Origin: JAXMCK01 sp046349395
GTDB taxonomy: Bacteria > Pseudomonadota > Alphaproteobacteria > Geminicoccales > Geminicoccaceae
Length of the DNA stretch: 64,000 bases
Assembly (NCBI GenBank): GCA_046349395.1
Contig: JAXMCK010000007.1
Span: 124,001 to 188,000, forward strand
Reading direction: 5' to 3'
Both the position numbers and the translations under genes were made by a program. The notes below the pieces were generated by a model that saw only the letters and a program-made list of their open reading frames with translations, had not been told where the DNA came from and ran no database searches. Shown here piece by piece: positions 52,273-61,966 of the stretch (the first letter of the stretch is position 1; each line of letters starts with the position of its first letter).

Positions 52273-53015
52273 GCGGTCTCACCGAGGACGGGCTGCTGGG
52301 CGGGCGCCTCCGCCTGCTGCAGCCGGCTGCGGGTTACCGCGTCGCGATTGATCCCGTTCTTCTGGCGGCCGCGGTGCCGGCCAAGGCCGGCGACCATGTG
52401 CTCGATGCTGGCGCGGGGACCGGGGCCGCTGCCCTGTGCCTCGTCCGTCGCGTTGAAGCGTGCCGGGTGACGGGGATCGAGATCGACGTCCCGACCGCGG
52501 AACTCGGGGCAAGGAACGCTCTCGGCAACGACCTGTCGACTGCGGTGGAGATCGTCACGGGCGATCTGCTGTCCCCGCCTGCTCCCACGCGTACCACGCT
52601 GTTCGACCACGTCATGACGAACCCGCCTTTCGTCGAGGCGGGCAGGGGCACGCGGCCGCCATCGGCCGACCGGGCGCGGTCGCACGTCGCGAGCGTCGAA
52701 ATCGGGGATTGGCTGACGGCCTGCCTGCGGCGGCTGCGCTCGCGCGGCACGCTGACGCTGATCCACCGGGCAGACCGTCTGGCGGCCATCCTGTCCGCCC
52801 TCGACGGCCCTGCCGGCGATATCGTCGTCTGTCCGCTGTGGCCCAAGGCATCGGCCCCGGAGGCGAGCCGCGTGCTGGTGCGCGCGCGCAAGGGTGCCGG
52901 CGGTTGCTTTCGTCTCGCCCGGGGACTGGTCTTGCACGAAGAGGATGGCAGCTTTACCCGCGCGGCCGACATGGTGCTGCGCGAGGGGGCCGCCCTCGAT
53001 CTCCTGGAGTGCTGA
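52269..53015 (+). CDS. tRNA1(Val) A37 N6-methyltransferase-like (TrmN6)
   Basis: 248 residues; SAM-dependent methyltransferase with VLDAGAGTGAAALCLVRR (SAM loop), TGIEID and the adenine-N6 motif NPPF in VMTNPPFVEAG. Modifies A37 of tRNA-Val or a related adenine. TTG 52269 overlaps the AIM24 stop (TTGA) and gives the family's LxGRLRLLQPAAGYRVAID opening; a GTG at 52221 inside the upstream gene is less likely. The stop overlaps the next ATG by one base. Confidence 0.85.
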   Translation: MSGLTEDGLLGGRLRLLQPAAGYRVAIDPVLLAAAVPAKAGDHVLDAGAGTGAAALCLVRRVEACRVTGIEIDVPTAELGARNALGNDLSTAVEIVTGDLLSPPAPTRTTLFDHVMTNPPFVEAGRGTRPPSADRARSHVASVEIGDWLTACLRRLRSRGTLTLIHRADRLAAILSALDGPAGDIVVCPLWPKASAPEASRVLVRARKGAGGCFRLARGLVLHEEDGSFTRAADMVLREGAALDLLEC

Positions 53016-53842
53016 TGGGTCTTCGTGAATGGTTCGCCGGGCTGCGCGGGCGCGTGATCGTGCCGGCCCTGCGGCTGAATGGCGTCATCGGAACGGTCGG
53101 TGTGGGCGACCGCGGACTGTCGCTGATGCGGCTGGAGCGGCAGATCGATGCGCTGTTCGCCTCGAAGAAGGCGCCGGCGGCCGTTCTGCTGATCAACAGC
53201 CCCGGCGGGTCGGCAGCACAGTCGGCCCTCATCGCGCAGCGGATCCGTGCTCTGGCCGAGGAGAAGAAGCGGCCGGTGCTGGCCTTCTGCGAGGACGTGG
53301 CCGCGTCGGGCGGCTACTGGCTCGCCTGTGCGGCGGACGAGATCTTCGCCGATCCTGCCTCGATCGTCGGCTCGATCGGCGTGGTCAGCGCCGGCTTCGG
53401 CTTCACGGACGCGATCGCCCGGATCGGCATCGAGCGCCGTGTCCACACCGCCGGCCGGCGCAAGGCCCTGCTCGATCCGTTCCGCCCCGAGCGGGAGGAG
53501 GATCTGGTCCTGCTGAAGGAGATCCAGGGCGAGATCCACGGCATGTTCAAGGATTGGGTCCGCCAGCGCCGCGGCGATCGCCTCGGCAACGATCCGGACC
53601 TGTTCGAGGGCCGAGTGTGGAGCGGCGCCCGCGGCAAGGAACTGGGCCTCGTCGACGGGCTCGGCGACCCACGGACGGTGATCCGCGCCCGTTTCGGTCC
53701 GAAGGCTAGGATCGTGACCGTGAATCCGGCCCGGACGTCGCTGCTGCGCCGGTTGCGCGGCGGGGTCGAGGCTGGGCATATGGTCGGCGAAGCGGTGGCG
53801 TTGCTGGAAGAGCGCGCGCACTGGCAGCGTTTCGGCCTCTAG
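53015..53842 (+). CDS. S49-family signal-peptide peptidase (SppA-like)
   Basis: 275 residues. Catalytic Ser S98 in DVAASGGYWLACAADE and Lys K150 in AGRRKALLDPF form the S49 dyad; SINSPGG-like LLINSPGGSAAQS precedes. Short, single-domain form without a clear membrane anchor, as in the alphaproteobacterial copy located beside glyQ. Degrades cleaved signal peptides or membrane-protein fragments. Translationally coupled to trmN6. Confidence 0.9.
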   Translation: MGLREWFAGLRGRVIVPALRLNGVIGTVGVGDRGLSLMRLERQIDALFASKKAPAAVLLINSPGGSAAQSALIAQRIRALAEEKKRPVLAFCEDVAASGGYWLACAADEIFADPASIVGSIGVVSAGFGFTDAIARIGIERRVHTAGRRKALLDPFRPEREEDLVLLKEIQGEIHGMFKDWVRQRRGDRLGNDPDLFEGRVWSGARGKELGLVDGLGDPRTVIRARFGPKARIVTVNPARTSLLRRLRGGVEAGHMVGEAVALLEERAHWQRFGL

Positions 53843-53852
53843 GGCGACGGCG

Positions 53853-54137
53853 ATGCTCGGACTTTCGATCCAGAAGCTCCTCCTCACCTTCGCGATGATC
53901 TATCTCGCCTACCGCGGCATCAAGCTCTTCAACGAGGCGGCGGCGAAGATCGAGGCCGGCAGGAAGGCCCAGGCGCGCGAGCGGGCTGCAGCCGCGAACC
54001 GGCCGCCGCCGCCCGACCGCGCCACGGAACTGGTGGAGTGCCCACGCTGCGGCCTCTACGTGCCGAACGGAACCTATTGCCGCAGCCTCGACGACTGCGC
54101 GTACCGCGACCGGCACGCCGCCAAGGGCGCTGCTTGA
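53853..54137 (+). CDS. Small membrane protein with zinc-ribbon-like tail
   Basis: 94 residues: an N-terminal membrane helix (LLLTFAMIYLAYRGI), an Ala/Arg/Lys helix, then CPRCGLYVPNGTYCRSLDDC, a four-cysteine zinc-ribbon-like cluster. Often annotated only as a hypothetical in this conserved neighbourhood. Ten bases after the S49 gene and 62 before glyQ. Function unknown. Confidence 0.75.
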   Translation: MLGLSIQKLLLTFAMIYLAYRGIKLFNEAAAKIEAGRKAQARERAAAANRPPPPDRATELVECPRCGLYVPNGTYCRSLDDCAYRDRHAAKGAA

Positions 54138-54199
54138 CCCTGCCGACGGGCGGCCGGTAGGTAGCCGGACCTTTTCCCGCCAGCCGATCGGATCTTTGC

Positions 54200-55072
54200 G
54201 TGACGGCACGTCCGGCACCCAGCTTCCAGGACTTGATCCTGACCCTGCAGCGTTACTGGGCGGAGCAGGGTTGCGTCATCCTGCAGCCCTACGACATCGA
54301 GGTCGGTGCCGGCACGTTCCATCCGGCGACCTCGCTGCGCGCGCTGGGTCCCGCGCACTGGAAGGCCGCCTATGTGCAGCCGTCACGGCGGCCCAAGGAC
54401 GGGCGCTACGGCGAGAACCCGAACCGGCTGCAGCACTATTACCAGTTCCAGGTCATCCTGAAGCCGTCGCCGCCGGACCTCCAGGACCTCTATTTGAAGT
54501 CGCTCTACGCGCTGGGCATCGATCCCCTGCTGCACGACCTTCGCTTCGTCGAGGACGACTGGGAGAGCCCGACATTGGGCGCTTGGGGTCTGGGGTGGGA
54601 GGTGTGGTGCGACGGCATGGAGGTGTCGCAGTTCACCTATTTCCAGCAGGTGGGCGGCATCGACTGTCGGCCGGTCTCGGGCGAGCTGACCTATGGGCTC
54701 GAGCGGCTCGCCATGTACGTGCAGGGCATCGAGAACGTCTACGAGCTCGACTTCAACGGCCAGGGCATGCGCTACGGCGACGTGTTCCTGCAGGCCGAGC
54801 GCGAGTATTCGGCGTTCAATTTCGAGGTCGCGGACACCGACCTGCTGTTCCGGCACTTCGAGGACGCCGAGAAGGAGTGTGCGGCGATCATCGAGCGCAA
54901 ACTGCCGCTGCCGGCCTACGACCAGTGCCTGAAGGCCTCGCACCTCTTCAACCTCTTGGACGCGCGGGGTGTGATCAGCGTCGCCGAGCGGGCGGCCTAC
55001 ATCGGACGCGTCCGCGCGCTGGCGAAACGCTGCGCCGAGGGCTGGCTCGAAGCGCGCGGCGAGGCGGCCTGA
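54200..55072 (+). CDS. glyQ: Glycyl-tRNA synthetase alpha subunit
   Basis: 290 residues, class II synthetase catalytic subunit. SFQDLILTLQRYWAEQGCVI, EVGAGTFHPATSLRALGP, YVQPSRRPKDGRYGENPNRL and WESPTLGAWGLGWEVWCDGM are family blocks; length typical. GTG 54200. One base separates its stop from glyS. Charges tRNA-Gly with glycine as an alpha2beta2 complex. Confidence 0.97.
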   Translation: MTARPAPSFQDLILTLQRYWAEQGCVILQPYDIEVGAGTFHPATSLRALGPAHWKAAYVQPSRRPKDGRYGENPNRLQHYYQFQVILKPSPPDLQDLYLKSLYALGIDPLLHDLRFVEDDWESPTLGAWGLGWEVWCDGMEVSQFTYFQQVGGIDCRPVSGELTYGLERLAMYVQGIENVYELDFNGQGMRYGDVFLQAEREYSAFNFEVADTDLLFRHFEDAEKECAAIIERKLPLPAYDQCLKASHLFNLLDARGVISVAERAAYIGRVRALAKRCAEGWLEARGEAA

Positions 55073-55073
55073 G

Positions 55074-57173
55074 ATGGCGGGCGAGCTGCTGCTGGAGCTG
55101 TTCTCGGAGGAGATTCCGGCCGGGATGCAGGCGCGGGCATCGGCGGACCTCGCCGCTGCCGTGACAGCCGCGCTCGCCGAGGCCGGGCTGTCGCACGGAG
55201 CGACCACGAGCTATGTCACGCCGCGCCGGCTGACGCTCGTGGTGCCAGGGCTGCCGGCACGGCAGGCGGACCGCGAGGCGGAGAAGCGGGGCCCACGTAC
55301 GGACGCGCCGCAGGCGGCACGCGACGGGTTCATCAAGAGTCTCGGCAACGCCTCCTACCGCCTTGAAGAACGCGAGGAAAAGAAGGGCAGGGTGGTCTAT
55401 GCCCTGCTCGCCGAATCCGGTCGGGCCACCGCCGAGGTGCTGGCGGGCGCGCTGCCCGAGATCCTGGCCCGCTTTCCCTGGCCGAAGTCGATGCGCTGGG
55501 GCTCGGGCGACGCCCGCTGGGTGCGTCCGCTGCAGTCGATCCTCTGCCTGTTCGACGGCAAGGTCGTGCCGTTCACATTTGCCGGCATCGAGAGCGGCGA
55601 CCGCACGCGCGGCCATCGCTTCCTGGCTCCGGAGCCGTTTGCCGTCCGCGACTTCGCCGACTATGCGGCGAAGCTGGCCACAGCCAAGGTCGTGCTGGCT
55701 CCAGTCGACCGGCGGCGACTGATCGAGGACGGTGCCTCGCGTCTGGCGGCGGCGCAGGGGCTGCGCATCCGCGACGACCAGGGCCTCGTCGACGAGCTGG
55801 TCGGCCTCGTCGAGTGGTCGGTGCCGCTGATGGGGCGGATCGACGACGGTTTCATGAGCCTGCCGCCCGAGGTGCTGCAGACCTCGATGAAGACGCACCA
55901 GCGCTACCTGGCGCTGGAGGACGGGGAAGGGCGGCTGGCACCACGCTTCGTCACCGTCGCCAACATCGCGGCGGAAGACGGCGGGGCGGCGATCATCGCC
56001 GGCAACGAGCGGGTGCTTCGCGCCCGGCTGTGGGACGCCCGCTATTTCTGGGAGCAGGACCAGAAGCAGCCTCTGGAGTCGCGACTGCCGGCGCTGGGGC
56101 GGATGGTGTTCCACGCCCAGCTCGGCAGCCTGGAGGACCGGGTGCAGCGGCTGGTGGCGCTGGCGGGAGCGCTGGTGCCGTATGTGCCGGGGGCCGACCG
56201 CGTGCTGGCGGAGCGCGCAGCATTGCTCGCCAAGTGCGACCTCGTCACCGGCATGGTCGGCGAGTTCCCGGAGCTGCAGGGCGTCATGGGCGGGCATTAT
56301 GCCCGCGTGCAGGGCGAGCCCGAGGCGGTATGCCGGGCGATCGCGGAGCACTACGCGCCGAAGGGGCCGGACGACTGCTGCCCGACCGCACCCGAGAGTG
56401 TCGTCGTCGCCCTTGCTGACAAGCTCGACACGCTGGCGGGCTTCTTCGGTGCCGGTCTGCGACCGAGCGGGGCGAAGGACCCGTTCGCGCTGCGCCGGGC
56501 AGCCCTCGGCGTCATCCGGCTCGTCCTCACCAATGGCTTGCGGCTGCCGCTGCGCGAGGTGTTGGGACAGGCGCTGGCGGGGTATGGCGACCGCTTCCCG
56601 GCGACCGAACATGCACAGATCGTGCAGGTGCTGCTGCCGCACGTCACCGACCGGCTGGGCCAGCAACTCGTGGCCGAGACGGGTGCCGGGGCCGCGTCGC
56701 ATTCCTATGTCCGGGCGGTCCTGGGTACCGGCGACGACGATCTCTCGCGCATCCGCCGGCGCGTGCTGGCCCTGGCCTCCTTCCTTGCTACCGCCGACGG
56801 TCAGAACCTGCTCACCGGTTACCGGCGTGCCTCGAACATCGTCGCGATCGAGGAGAAGAAGGACGGCCAGCCCGTGGAAGGTCAGGTCGTGGCCGATCTG
56901 CTGCAGGAGCCGGTCGAACGCACCTTGGCGGGAGGACTCGACGAGGCCGAAGGGCGAATTGCGGCTGCACTCGATGCCGAGGACTTCACGGCCGCGATGG
57001 CCGCATTGGCCTCGATGCGCGGGCCCGTCGACGCCTTTTTTGAAAGCGTCATGGTGAACGTGCCGCAGCGGGATACGCGCGCTAATCGCCTACGTCTATT
57101 AGGCCGGATACGCGCCGCACTCTCCCGGGTGGCCGATTTCGGCTTGATCGAGGACAGCGGACGCGAAGCCTAG
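55074..57173 (+). CDS. glyS: Glycyl-tRNA synthetase beta subunit
   Basis: 699 residues; tRNA-binding partner of GlyQ. Starts GELLLELFSEEIPAGMQA; FPWPKSMRWGSGDARWVRPL, VVLAPVDRRR, MKTHQRYLAL and VPQRDTRANRLRLLGRI are in the normal order, including the C-terminal anticodon-binding domain. Directly after glyQ. No lesions seen. Confidence 0.97.
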   Translation: MAGELLLELFSEEIPAGMQARASADLAAAVTAALAEAGLSHGATTSYVTPRRLTLVVPGLPARQADREAEKRGPRTDAPQAARDGFIKSLGNASYRLEEREEKKGRVVYALLAESGRATAEVLAGALPEILARFPWPKSMRWGSGDARWVRPLQSILCLFDGKVVPFTFAGIESGDRTRGHRFLAPEPFAVRDFADYAAKLATAKVVLAPVDRRRLIEDGASRLAAAQGLRIRDDQGLVDELVGLVEWSVPLMGRIDDGFMSLPPEVLQTSMKTHQRYLALEDGEGRLAPRFVTVANIAAEDGGAAIIAGNERVLRARLWDARYFWEQDQKQPLESRLPALGRMVFHAQLGSLEDRVQRLVALAGALVPYVPGADRVLAERAALLAKCDLVTGMVGEFPELQGVMGGHYARVQGEPEAVCRAIAEHYAPKGPDDCCPTAPESVVVALADKLDTLAGFFGAGLRPSGAKDPFALRRAALGVIRLVLTNGLRLPLREVLGQALAGYGDRFPATEHAQIVQVLLPHVTDRLGQQLVAETGAGAASHSYVRAVLGTGDDDLSRIRRRVLALASFLATADGQNLLTGYRRASNIVAIEEKKDGQPVEGQVVADLLQEPVERTLAGGLDEAEGRIAAALDAEDFTAAMAALASMRGPVDAFFESVMVNVPQRDTRANRLRLLGRIRAALSRVADFGLIEDSGREA

Positions 57174-57204
57174 GGCAGGCGTTCAGGTCGAGGGGTCGAA
57201 GGTC

Positions 57205-59877
57205 ATGGCGAAGTGGGTCTATAGCTTCGGCGGCGGGCGCGCGGACGGCAAGGCCAACATGAAGGCATTGCTGGGCGGCAAGGGTGCCAATCTGGCCGAG
57301 ATGTGCACGTTGGGCCTGCCGGTGCCCCCGGGCTTCACGATCACGACCGAGGTCTGTTCCTACTTCTACAAGAACGACAAGCAGTACCCGCCCGAGTTGC
57401 GCGACGAGGTCGCCGCCGCTCTGGCCGGCATGGAGAAGCAGCTGGGCAAGCTGTTCGGCAATGCCGAAGATCCGCTGCTGGTTTCCGTGCGCTCGGGCGC
57501 TCCGGTCTCGATGCCGGGCATGATGGACACGGTGCTGAACCTCGGTCTCAACGACCGCACCGTGGAAGGGCTGGCATCGATCTCGGGCGACCGCCGCTTC
57601 GCCTTCGACAGCTATCGCCGCTTCATCCAGATGTACGGCGACGTCGTCCTGGGGGTGGACCACTACCAGTTCGAGGAGGCGCTGGAAGACGCCAAGCGCG
57701 AGCGCGGGGCCCGCTACGATACCGAGCTCGACGCCGCGGCCCTGGAGCTTCTAGCGGGCACCTACAAGAAGATCGTGCGCAAGGAGACCGGCGAGGACTT
57801 CCCGCAGGAGCCCCGTGACCAGCTCTGGGGCGCCATCGGGGCCGTGTTCGGCTCCTGGCAGACGCCGCGCGCCATCACCTATCGCCGCCTGAACGACATC
57901 TCGGGCGACATGGGTACTGCCGTGAACGTGCAGGCCATGGTGTTCGGCAACATGGGCGACGACTGCGCCACCGGTGTGGCCTTCACCCGCAATCCGTCGA
58001 CCGGCGAGCGCGCCTATTACGGCGAGTATCTCGTCAACGCGCAGGGCGAGGACGTCGTCGCCGGCATCCGCACCCCGCAGCCGCTGACGCGCCGCATGGC
58101 CGAATCGGGCGGCATGCAGGGCACCTCGATGGAAGAGGCGCTGCCCAAGGCCTTCGTCGAGCTGTCCGGCGTGTTCGACCGGCTCGAAGGCCATTATCGC
58201 GAGATGCAGGACATCGAGTTCACGATCCAGGCCGGCACGCTCTTCGTGCTGCAGACCCGGACCGGGAAGCGGACGGCACCCGCCGCCCTGAAGATCGCCG
58301 TCGACATGGCGGCCGAGAACCTGATCACGCGCGACGAGGCGGTGCTGCGCGTCGACCCGTCCTCGCTCGACCAGCTGCTGCACCCGACCCTCGACCCCAA
58401 GGCCGAGCGCAAGGTCGTCGCCAAGGGCCTGCCGGCCTCGCCGGGTGCGGTCTGCGGCAAGGTCGTCTTCTCCGCCGACCATGCGGAGTTCATGGCCCAG
58501 CAGGGCGAGGCGGTGATCCTCGTCCGCGTCGAGACCTCGCCCGACGACATCCACGGCATGCACGCCGCCAAGGGCATCCTGACCTCGCGCGGCGGCATGA
58601 CGAGTCACGCGGCCGTCGTCGCCCGCGGCATGGGCAAGGCCTGCGTCTGCGGTGCCGGCGAGCTCTCGATCAACTACGAGGAGAAGAAGTTCACCACCCG
58701 CGGCATCGAGGTGAAGGAGGGCGACCTCATCACCCTCGACGGCGGCGAGGGCTCGGTGATGCTGGGGGCCGTGCCGACGGTCGATCCGCAGCTCTCGGGC
58801 GATTTCGCCACGCTCATGGAATGGGCCGACGCGGTGCGCCGCCTCAAGGTCCGCACCAACGCCGAGACGCCGCTCGACGCGCAGACGGCCGTCAAGTTCG
58901 GTTGCGAGGGCATCGGGCTCTGCCGCACCGAGCACATGTTCTTCCAGCCCGAGCGCATCGTCGCCATGCAGGAGATGATCCTGGCGGACGACGGCGAGGG
59001 CCGGCGCAAGGCGCTGGAAAAGGTGCTGCCGATGCAGCGCCAGGACTTCGTCGAGCTGTTCGAGATCATGCGCGGCCTGCCCGTCACGATCCGCCTGCTC
59101 GACCCGCCGCTGCACGAGTTCCTGCCGCAGGAGGAGAAGGACGTCGCCGCCGTGGCCGCTGCCGCGGGCGTTGAGGCCAAAGTCCTGCGCCGGCGCATGC
59201 TGGAGCTGAAGGAGGCGAACCCGATGCTGGGCCTGCGCGGCTGCCGGCTCGGCATCGTCTTCCCCGAGATCTACGAGATGCAGGCGCGCGCCATCTTCGA
59301 GGCCGCTCTGCAGGTCTTCGACGAGACCGGCGAGACGGTGGTGCCCGAGGTGATGGTGCCGCTGGTCTGCTCGGCGCGCGAGCTGGAGCTCCTGAAGAGC
59401 CGGATCGACGCCGTCGCCGCCGAGGTGATGAAGGGCTCGGGCCGGCATTTCGACTATCTGGTCGGCACCATGATCGAGCTGCCGCGGGCGGCGGTGCGGG
59501 CGAAGGAGATCGCGGCGCATGCGGCCTTCTTCAGCTTCGGCACCAACGACCTCACGCAGATGACGATGGGCCTGTCCCGCGACGATTCGGGCAAGTTCCT
59601 CGACTCCTACCTGAAGGCCGACATCTTCCCGGGCGATCCATTCCAGACGCTCGACCAGGAGGGTGTTGGCGAGCTGATCGGGCTCGCCGTGGCGCGCGGC
59701 CGCGAGGCGCGGAGCAACATCAAGCTCGGCATCTGCGGCGAGCATGGCGGCGATCCGGCCTCGATCGGCTTCTGCGAGAGGCAGAATCTCGACTACGTGT
59801 CCTGCTCGCCCTACCGCGTGCCGATCGCCCGTCTGGCGGCCGCCCAGGCCGTGCTGCGCCAGCGCAAGGCGGCGTGA
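57205..59877 (+). CDS. ppdK: Pyruvate, phosphate dikinase
   Basis: 890 residues; converts pyruvate + ATP + Pi to PEP + AMP + PPi. N-terminal nucleotide domain (KGANLAEMCTLGLPVPPGFT, MPGMMDTVLNLGLND), phospho-His domain with H468 in GGMTSHAAVVARGMGK, and C-terminal PEP domain with catalytic Cys in GICGEHGGDP. Full length. 31 bases after glyS, a common alphaproteobacterial order. Supports growth on gluconeogenic substrates. Confidence 0.97.
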   Translation: MAKWVYSFGGGRADGKANMKALLGGKGANLAEMCTLGLPVPPGFTITTEVCSYFYKNDKQYPPELRDEVAAALAGMEKQLGKLFGNAEDPLLVSVRSGAPVSMPGMMDTVLNLGLNDRTVEGLASISGDRRFAFDSYRRFIQMYGDVVLGVDHYQFEEALEDAKRERGARYDTELDAAALELLAGTYKKIVRKETGEDFPQEPRDQLWGAIGAVFGSWQTPRAITYRRLNDISGDMGTAVNVQAMVFGNMGDDCATGVAFTRNPSTGERAYYGEYLVNAQGEDVVAGIRTPQPLTRRMAESGGMQGTSMEEALPKAFVELSGVFDRLEGHYREMQDIEFTIQAGTLFVLQTRTGKRTAPAALKIAVDMAAENLITRDEAVLRVDPSSLDQLLHPTLDPKAERKVVAKGLPASPGAVCGKVVFSADHAEFMAQQGEAVILVRVETSPDDIHGMHAAKGILTSRGGMTSHAAVVARGMGKACVCGAGELSINYEEKKFTTRGIEVKEGDLITLDGGEGSVMLGAVPTVDPQLSGDFATLMEWADAVRRLKVRTNAETPLDAQTAVKFGCEGIGLCRTEHMFFQPERIVAMQEMILADDGEGRRKALEKVLPMQRQDFVELFEIMRGLPVTIRLLDPPLHEFLPQEEKDVAAVAAAAGVEAKVLRRRMLELKEANPMLGLRGCRLGIVFPEIYEMQARAIFEAALQVFDETGETVVPEVMVPLVCSARELELLKSRIDAVAAEVMKGSGRHFDYLVGTMIELPRAAVRAKEIAAHAAFFSFGTNDLTQMTMGLSRDDSGKFLDSYLKADIFPGDPFQTLDQEGVGELIGLAVARGREARSNIKLGICGEHGGDPASIGFCERQNLDYVSCSPYRVPIARLAAAQAVLRQRKAA

Positions 59878-60800
59878 GCGGCCTTTCGGAGCTTCGTCGG
59901 GGCGGGAAGGGAGCCCTCGCCAGGGCTTTGGCAGCCATCGAGATCGACCCCTATGCGGGGTCGACTCTCGATCTGTTGGACGAGGCCTGGGCGTCGCCGC
60001 GGGCCGAGGTCGTCGGCCTGACGGGACCTCCAGGCGTCGGCAAGTCGACCCTTTGCTCGGCGCTCGTGCGCGCCTGGCGGCAGGAGGGGCGGACCGTCGG
60101 CGTCATCGCCGTCGACCCGTCGAGCCGCCGCACGGGCGGAGCGCTGCTCGGCGACCGCACCCGCATCGACGTCGACCCCGAGGACACGGGCGTGTTCGTC
60201 CGCTCGATGGCGGCGCGCGACCGCCTGGGCGGCCTGGCCGATCTCTGTGCGGCCGCCATGGTCCTGATGCGGGCGCTGTTCGACGTCGTGCTGATCGAGA
60301 CCGTCGGCGTGGGCCAGTCCGAGACCGAGGTGGCCGATCTCGTCGACACGGTGGTCCTGGCCGTGCAGCCGGGCTCGGGCGACAGCCTGCAGTTCCTGAA
60401 GGCCGGGATCGTCGAGGTGCCGGACATCGCGGTGGTCACCAAGGCCGATCTGGGTGCCATCGCCGAGCGGGCCGGGCGCGATCTCGAAGGGGCGCTGGGT
60501 CTCGTCGGTGCCCATGGCCAGGCCTGGACCGTACCGGTGCGCCTCGTGGCGGCACCGAGCGGGCAGGGCATGCCGGAACTGATGGCGGCGCTGCAGGAGC
60601 ATGCCACCTATCTGGCCATCGAGCGAAAGACACGTCGCGACGAGCAGGCGCGACTGTGGCTGCAGCGCTGGCTGGTCGAGGAGTTCGGCAGGCGCGGTGC
60701 GAAGCGGCTGCAGGGCCGGATCGCGGCGCTGACCGCCGATGCCGCCGTCTCGCCTTTCCGCTGGCTGGCGCGAGCGGCAGCCGAGTTCGAGCCCGCCTGA
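59874..60800 (+). CDS. meaB: MeaB/ArgK-type P-loop GTPase (B12-mutase chaperone)
   Basis: 308 residues. G1 GPPGVGKST at 51-59, IAVDPSSRRTGGALLGDRTR, ETVGVGQSE (switch/G3), VTKAD (G4). MeaB loads and repairs adenosylcobalamin in methylmalonyl-CoA mutase and relatives. GTG overlaps the ppdK stop (GTGA). The mutase is not in this window. C-terminal dimerisation helices present. Confidence 0.92.
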   Translation: MSGLSELRRGGKGALARALAAIEIDPYAGSTLDLLDEAWASPRAEVVGLTGPPGVGKSTLCSALVRAWRQEGRTVGVIAVDPSSRRTGGALLGDRTRIDVDPEDTGVFVRSMAARDRLGGLADLCAAAMVLMRALFDVVLIETVGVGQSETEVADLVDTVVLAVQPGSGDSLQFLKAGIVEVPDIAVVTKADLGAIAERAGRDLEGALGLVGAHGQAWTVPVRLVAAPSGQGMPELMAALQEHATYLAIERKTRRDEQARLWLQRWLVEEFGRRGAKRLQGRIAALTADAAVSPFRWLARAAAEFEPA

Positions 60801-60806
60801 AACAAG

Positions 60807-60829
60807 GCCGCCGCCCCGAGGGCGGCGGC
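60807..60829 (+). terminator. Hairpin after ppdK-meaB
   Basis: GCCGCCGCCC (60807-60816) and GGGCGGCGGC (60820-60829) form a perfect 10-bp stem with a CGA loop six bases after the meaB stop; the tail (TAATCG) has few T. Probably the operon terminator. Confidence 0.65.
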
Positions 60830-60862
60830 TAATCGTGATAGGACCTGGAGAGGAAAGTGGTG

Positions 60863-60916
60863 ATGGACCCCGAGGTCGTCACCGGGCTCAATGTGACCAT
60901 CCTCGCCCGACTCTGA
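60863..60916 (+). CDS. Possible 17-residue micro-ORF
   Basis: ATG 60863 to TGA 60916, product MDPEVVTGLNVTILARL. GGAGAGGAAAG lies just upstream at spacing about 8, a strong ribosome site, beyond the meaB terminator. Conservation is unknown; it may be a remnant of a larger gene. Confidence 0.25.
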   Translation: MDPEVVTGLNVTILARL

Positions 60917-60938
60917 TGCCAGTCAACTGAACTTCGTT

Positions 60939-61820
60939 TCATCCGGCTGCCTTGGGCAGCACGATCCAGTCCGGCCGAACGGGGCGCAGACGGGACTCTC
61001 CGGCGACGAGCGGAACAGCCGTCTCCAGGAACTCGAGCCGGAGCAGGGCCAGGCCCCGGCCGTCGCGGCTGGAGCGCATCTCGCCCGCGTCCCGGCCGTC
61101 GGCCAGGACCTGCGTACCGCTCTCCGGGGCGGGGCCGTCGATCTCCACCGGCACGAGCCGCTTCTTGACCAGCCCCCGGTACTTGGTGCGGGCCGTCAGT
61201 TCCTGGCCGACGAAGCAGCCCTTGTCGAAGGCGACCCCGTGCAGTTCCTCGAACCCGCTCTCCAGCAGGATGGACTTGTCGATCACCAGATCGCGGCTGC
61301 CGTCCGGCACGCCCAGATCCAGCCTGTAGCGATCATAAGCCTCGGGTTGAGCCTGCATCAGCGGATGCGCCGCAATGAATTCTTCGACGTTCTGGCGCGG
61401 CAGCAGGATGCGCAGGCCAAGCGCCGGCAGTCGCGGATCAGCGACGATCAGGGCGTCGCCGACGCGGCCACGTTGCGGCAGGTCGGCGTCGAGACCTGGG
61501 CCGAAGGCGGCGCAGACGGCGAGATCGGCGGCGGCGCTCAAGGTCACCTTGGAGCGCAGCCGGTACATGGTCAGGCGCTGCAGCAGGGCTGGCAGGCGGG
61601 CAGCCTCTGCGTCGACCAGGATCGCGTCGCCGTCGGCCACGAGGATGAAGTCGAACAGATACTTGCCCTGCGGCGTCAACAGGGCGGCGTAAACGGCATT
61701 CTCCGCCGTGAGCCGCTCGACATCGTTGCTGATCAGGCCCTGGAGGAAGCCGCGCGCGTCGGGACCGTCCAGGCGCAGAACGGCACGCTCGGGCAGGGTC
61801 GTGATCGCGGGCTGGCTCAT
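60939..61820 (-). CDS. ygfZ: YgfZ/IBA57-like folate-binding Fe-S repair protein
   Basis: 293 residues from ATG 61820. Signature KGCFVGQELTART, plus GFLQGLISNDVERL and GKYLFDFILV; GcvT-like fold. Uses tetrahydrofolate to help maintain certain iron-sulfur enzymes. A frame extension to 61892 is not conserved-looking. Stands downstream of the amine oxidase gene with a 146-base AT-rich gap that could hold its promoter. Confidence 0.9.
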   Translation of the reverse strand: MSQPAITTLPERAVLRLDGPDARGFLQGLISNDVERLTAENAVYAALLTPQGKYLFDFILVADGDAILVDAEAARLPALLQRLTMYRLRSKVTLSAAADLAVCAAFGPGLDADLPQRGRVGDALIVADPRLPALGLRILLPRQNVEEFIAAHPLMQAQPEAYDRYRLDLGVPDGSRDLVIDKSILLESGFEELHGVAFDKGCFVGQELTARTKYRGLVKKRLVPVEIDGPAPESGTQVLADGRDAGEMRSSRDGRGLALLRLEFLETAVPLVAGESRLRPVRPDWIVLPKAAG

Positions 61821-61966
61821 CGCGTCGCTTCCTGCGTAGCTGAAGGATGAAACGGCAAGGAGAGAGGTGGCCGGTTCGGGCGGTCCGGGCAAGAGCCAGC
61901 CTTTGGGGTACCATAAATATGATAACGCATCTTATGGAAAATCAAGTCACCGAACATTGGGCTGCT

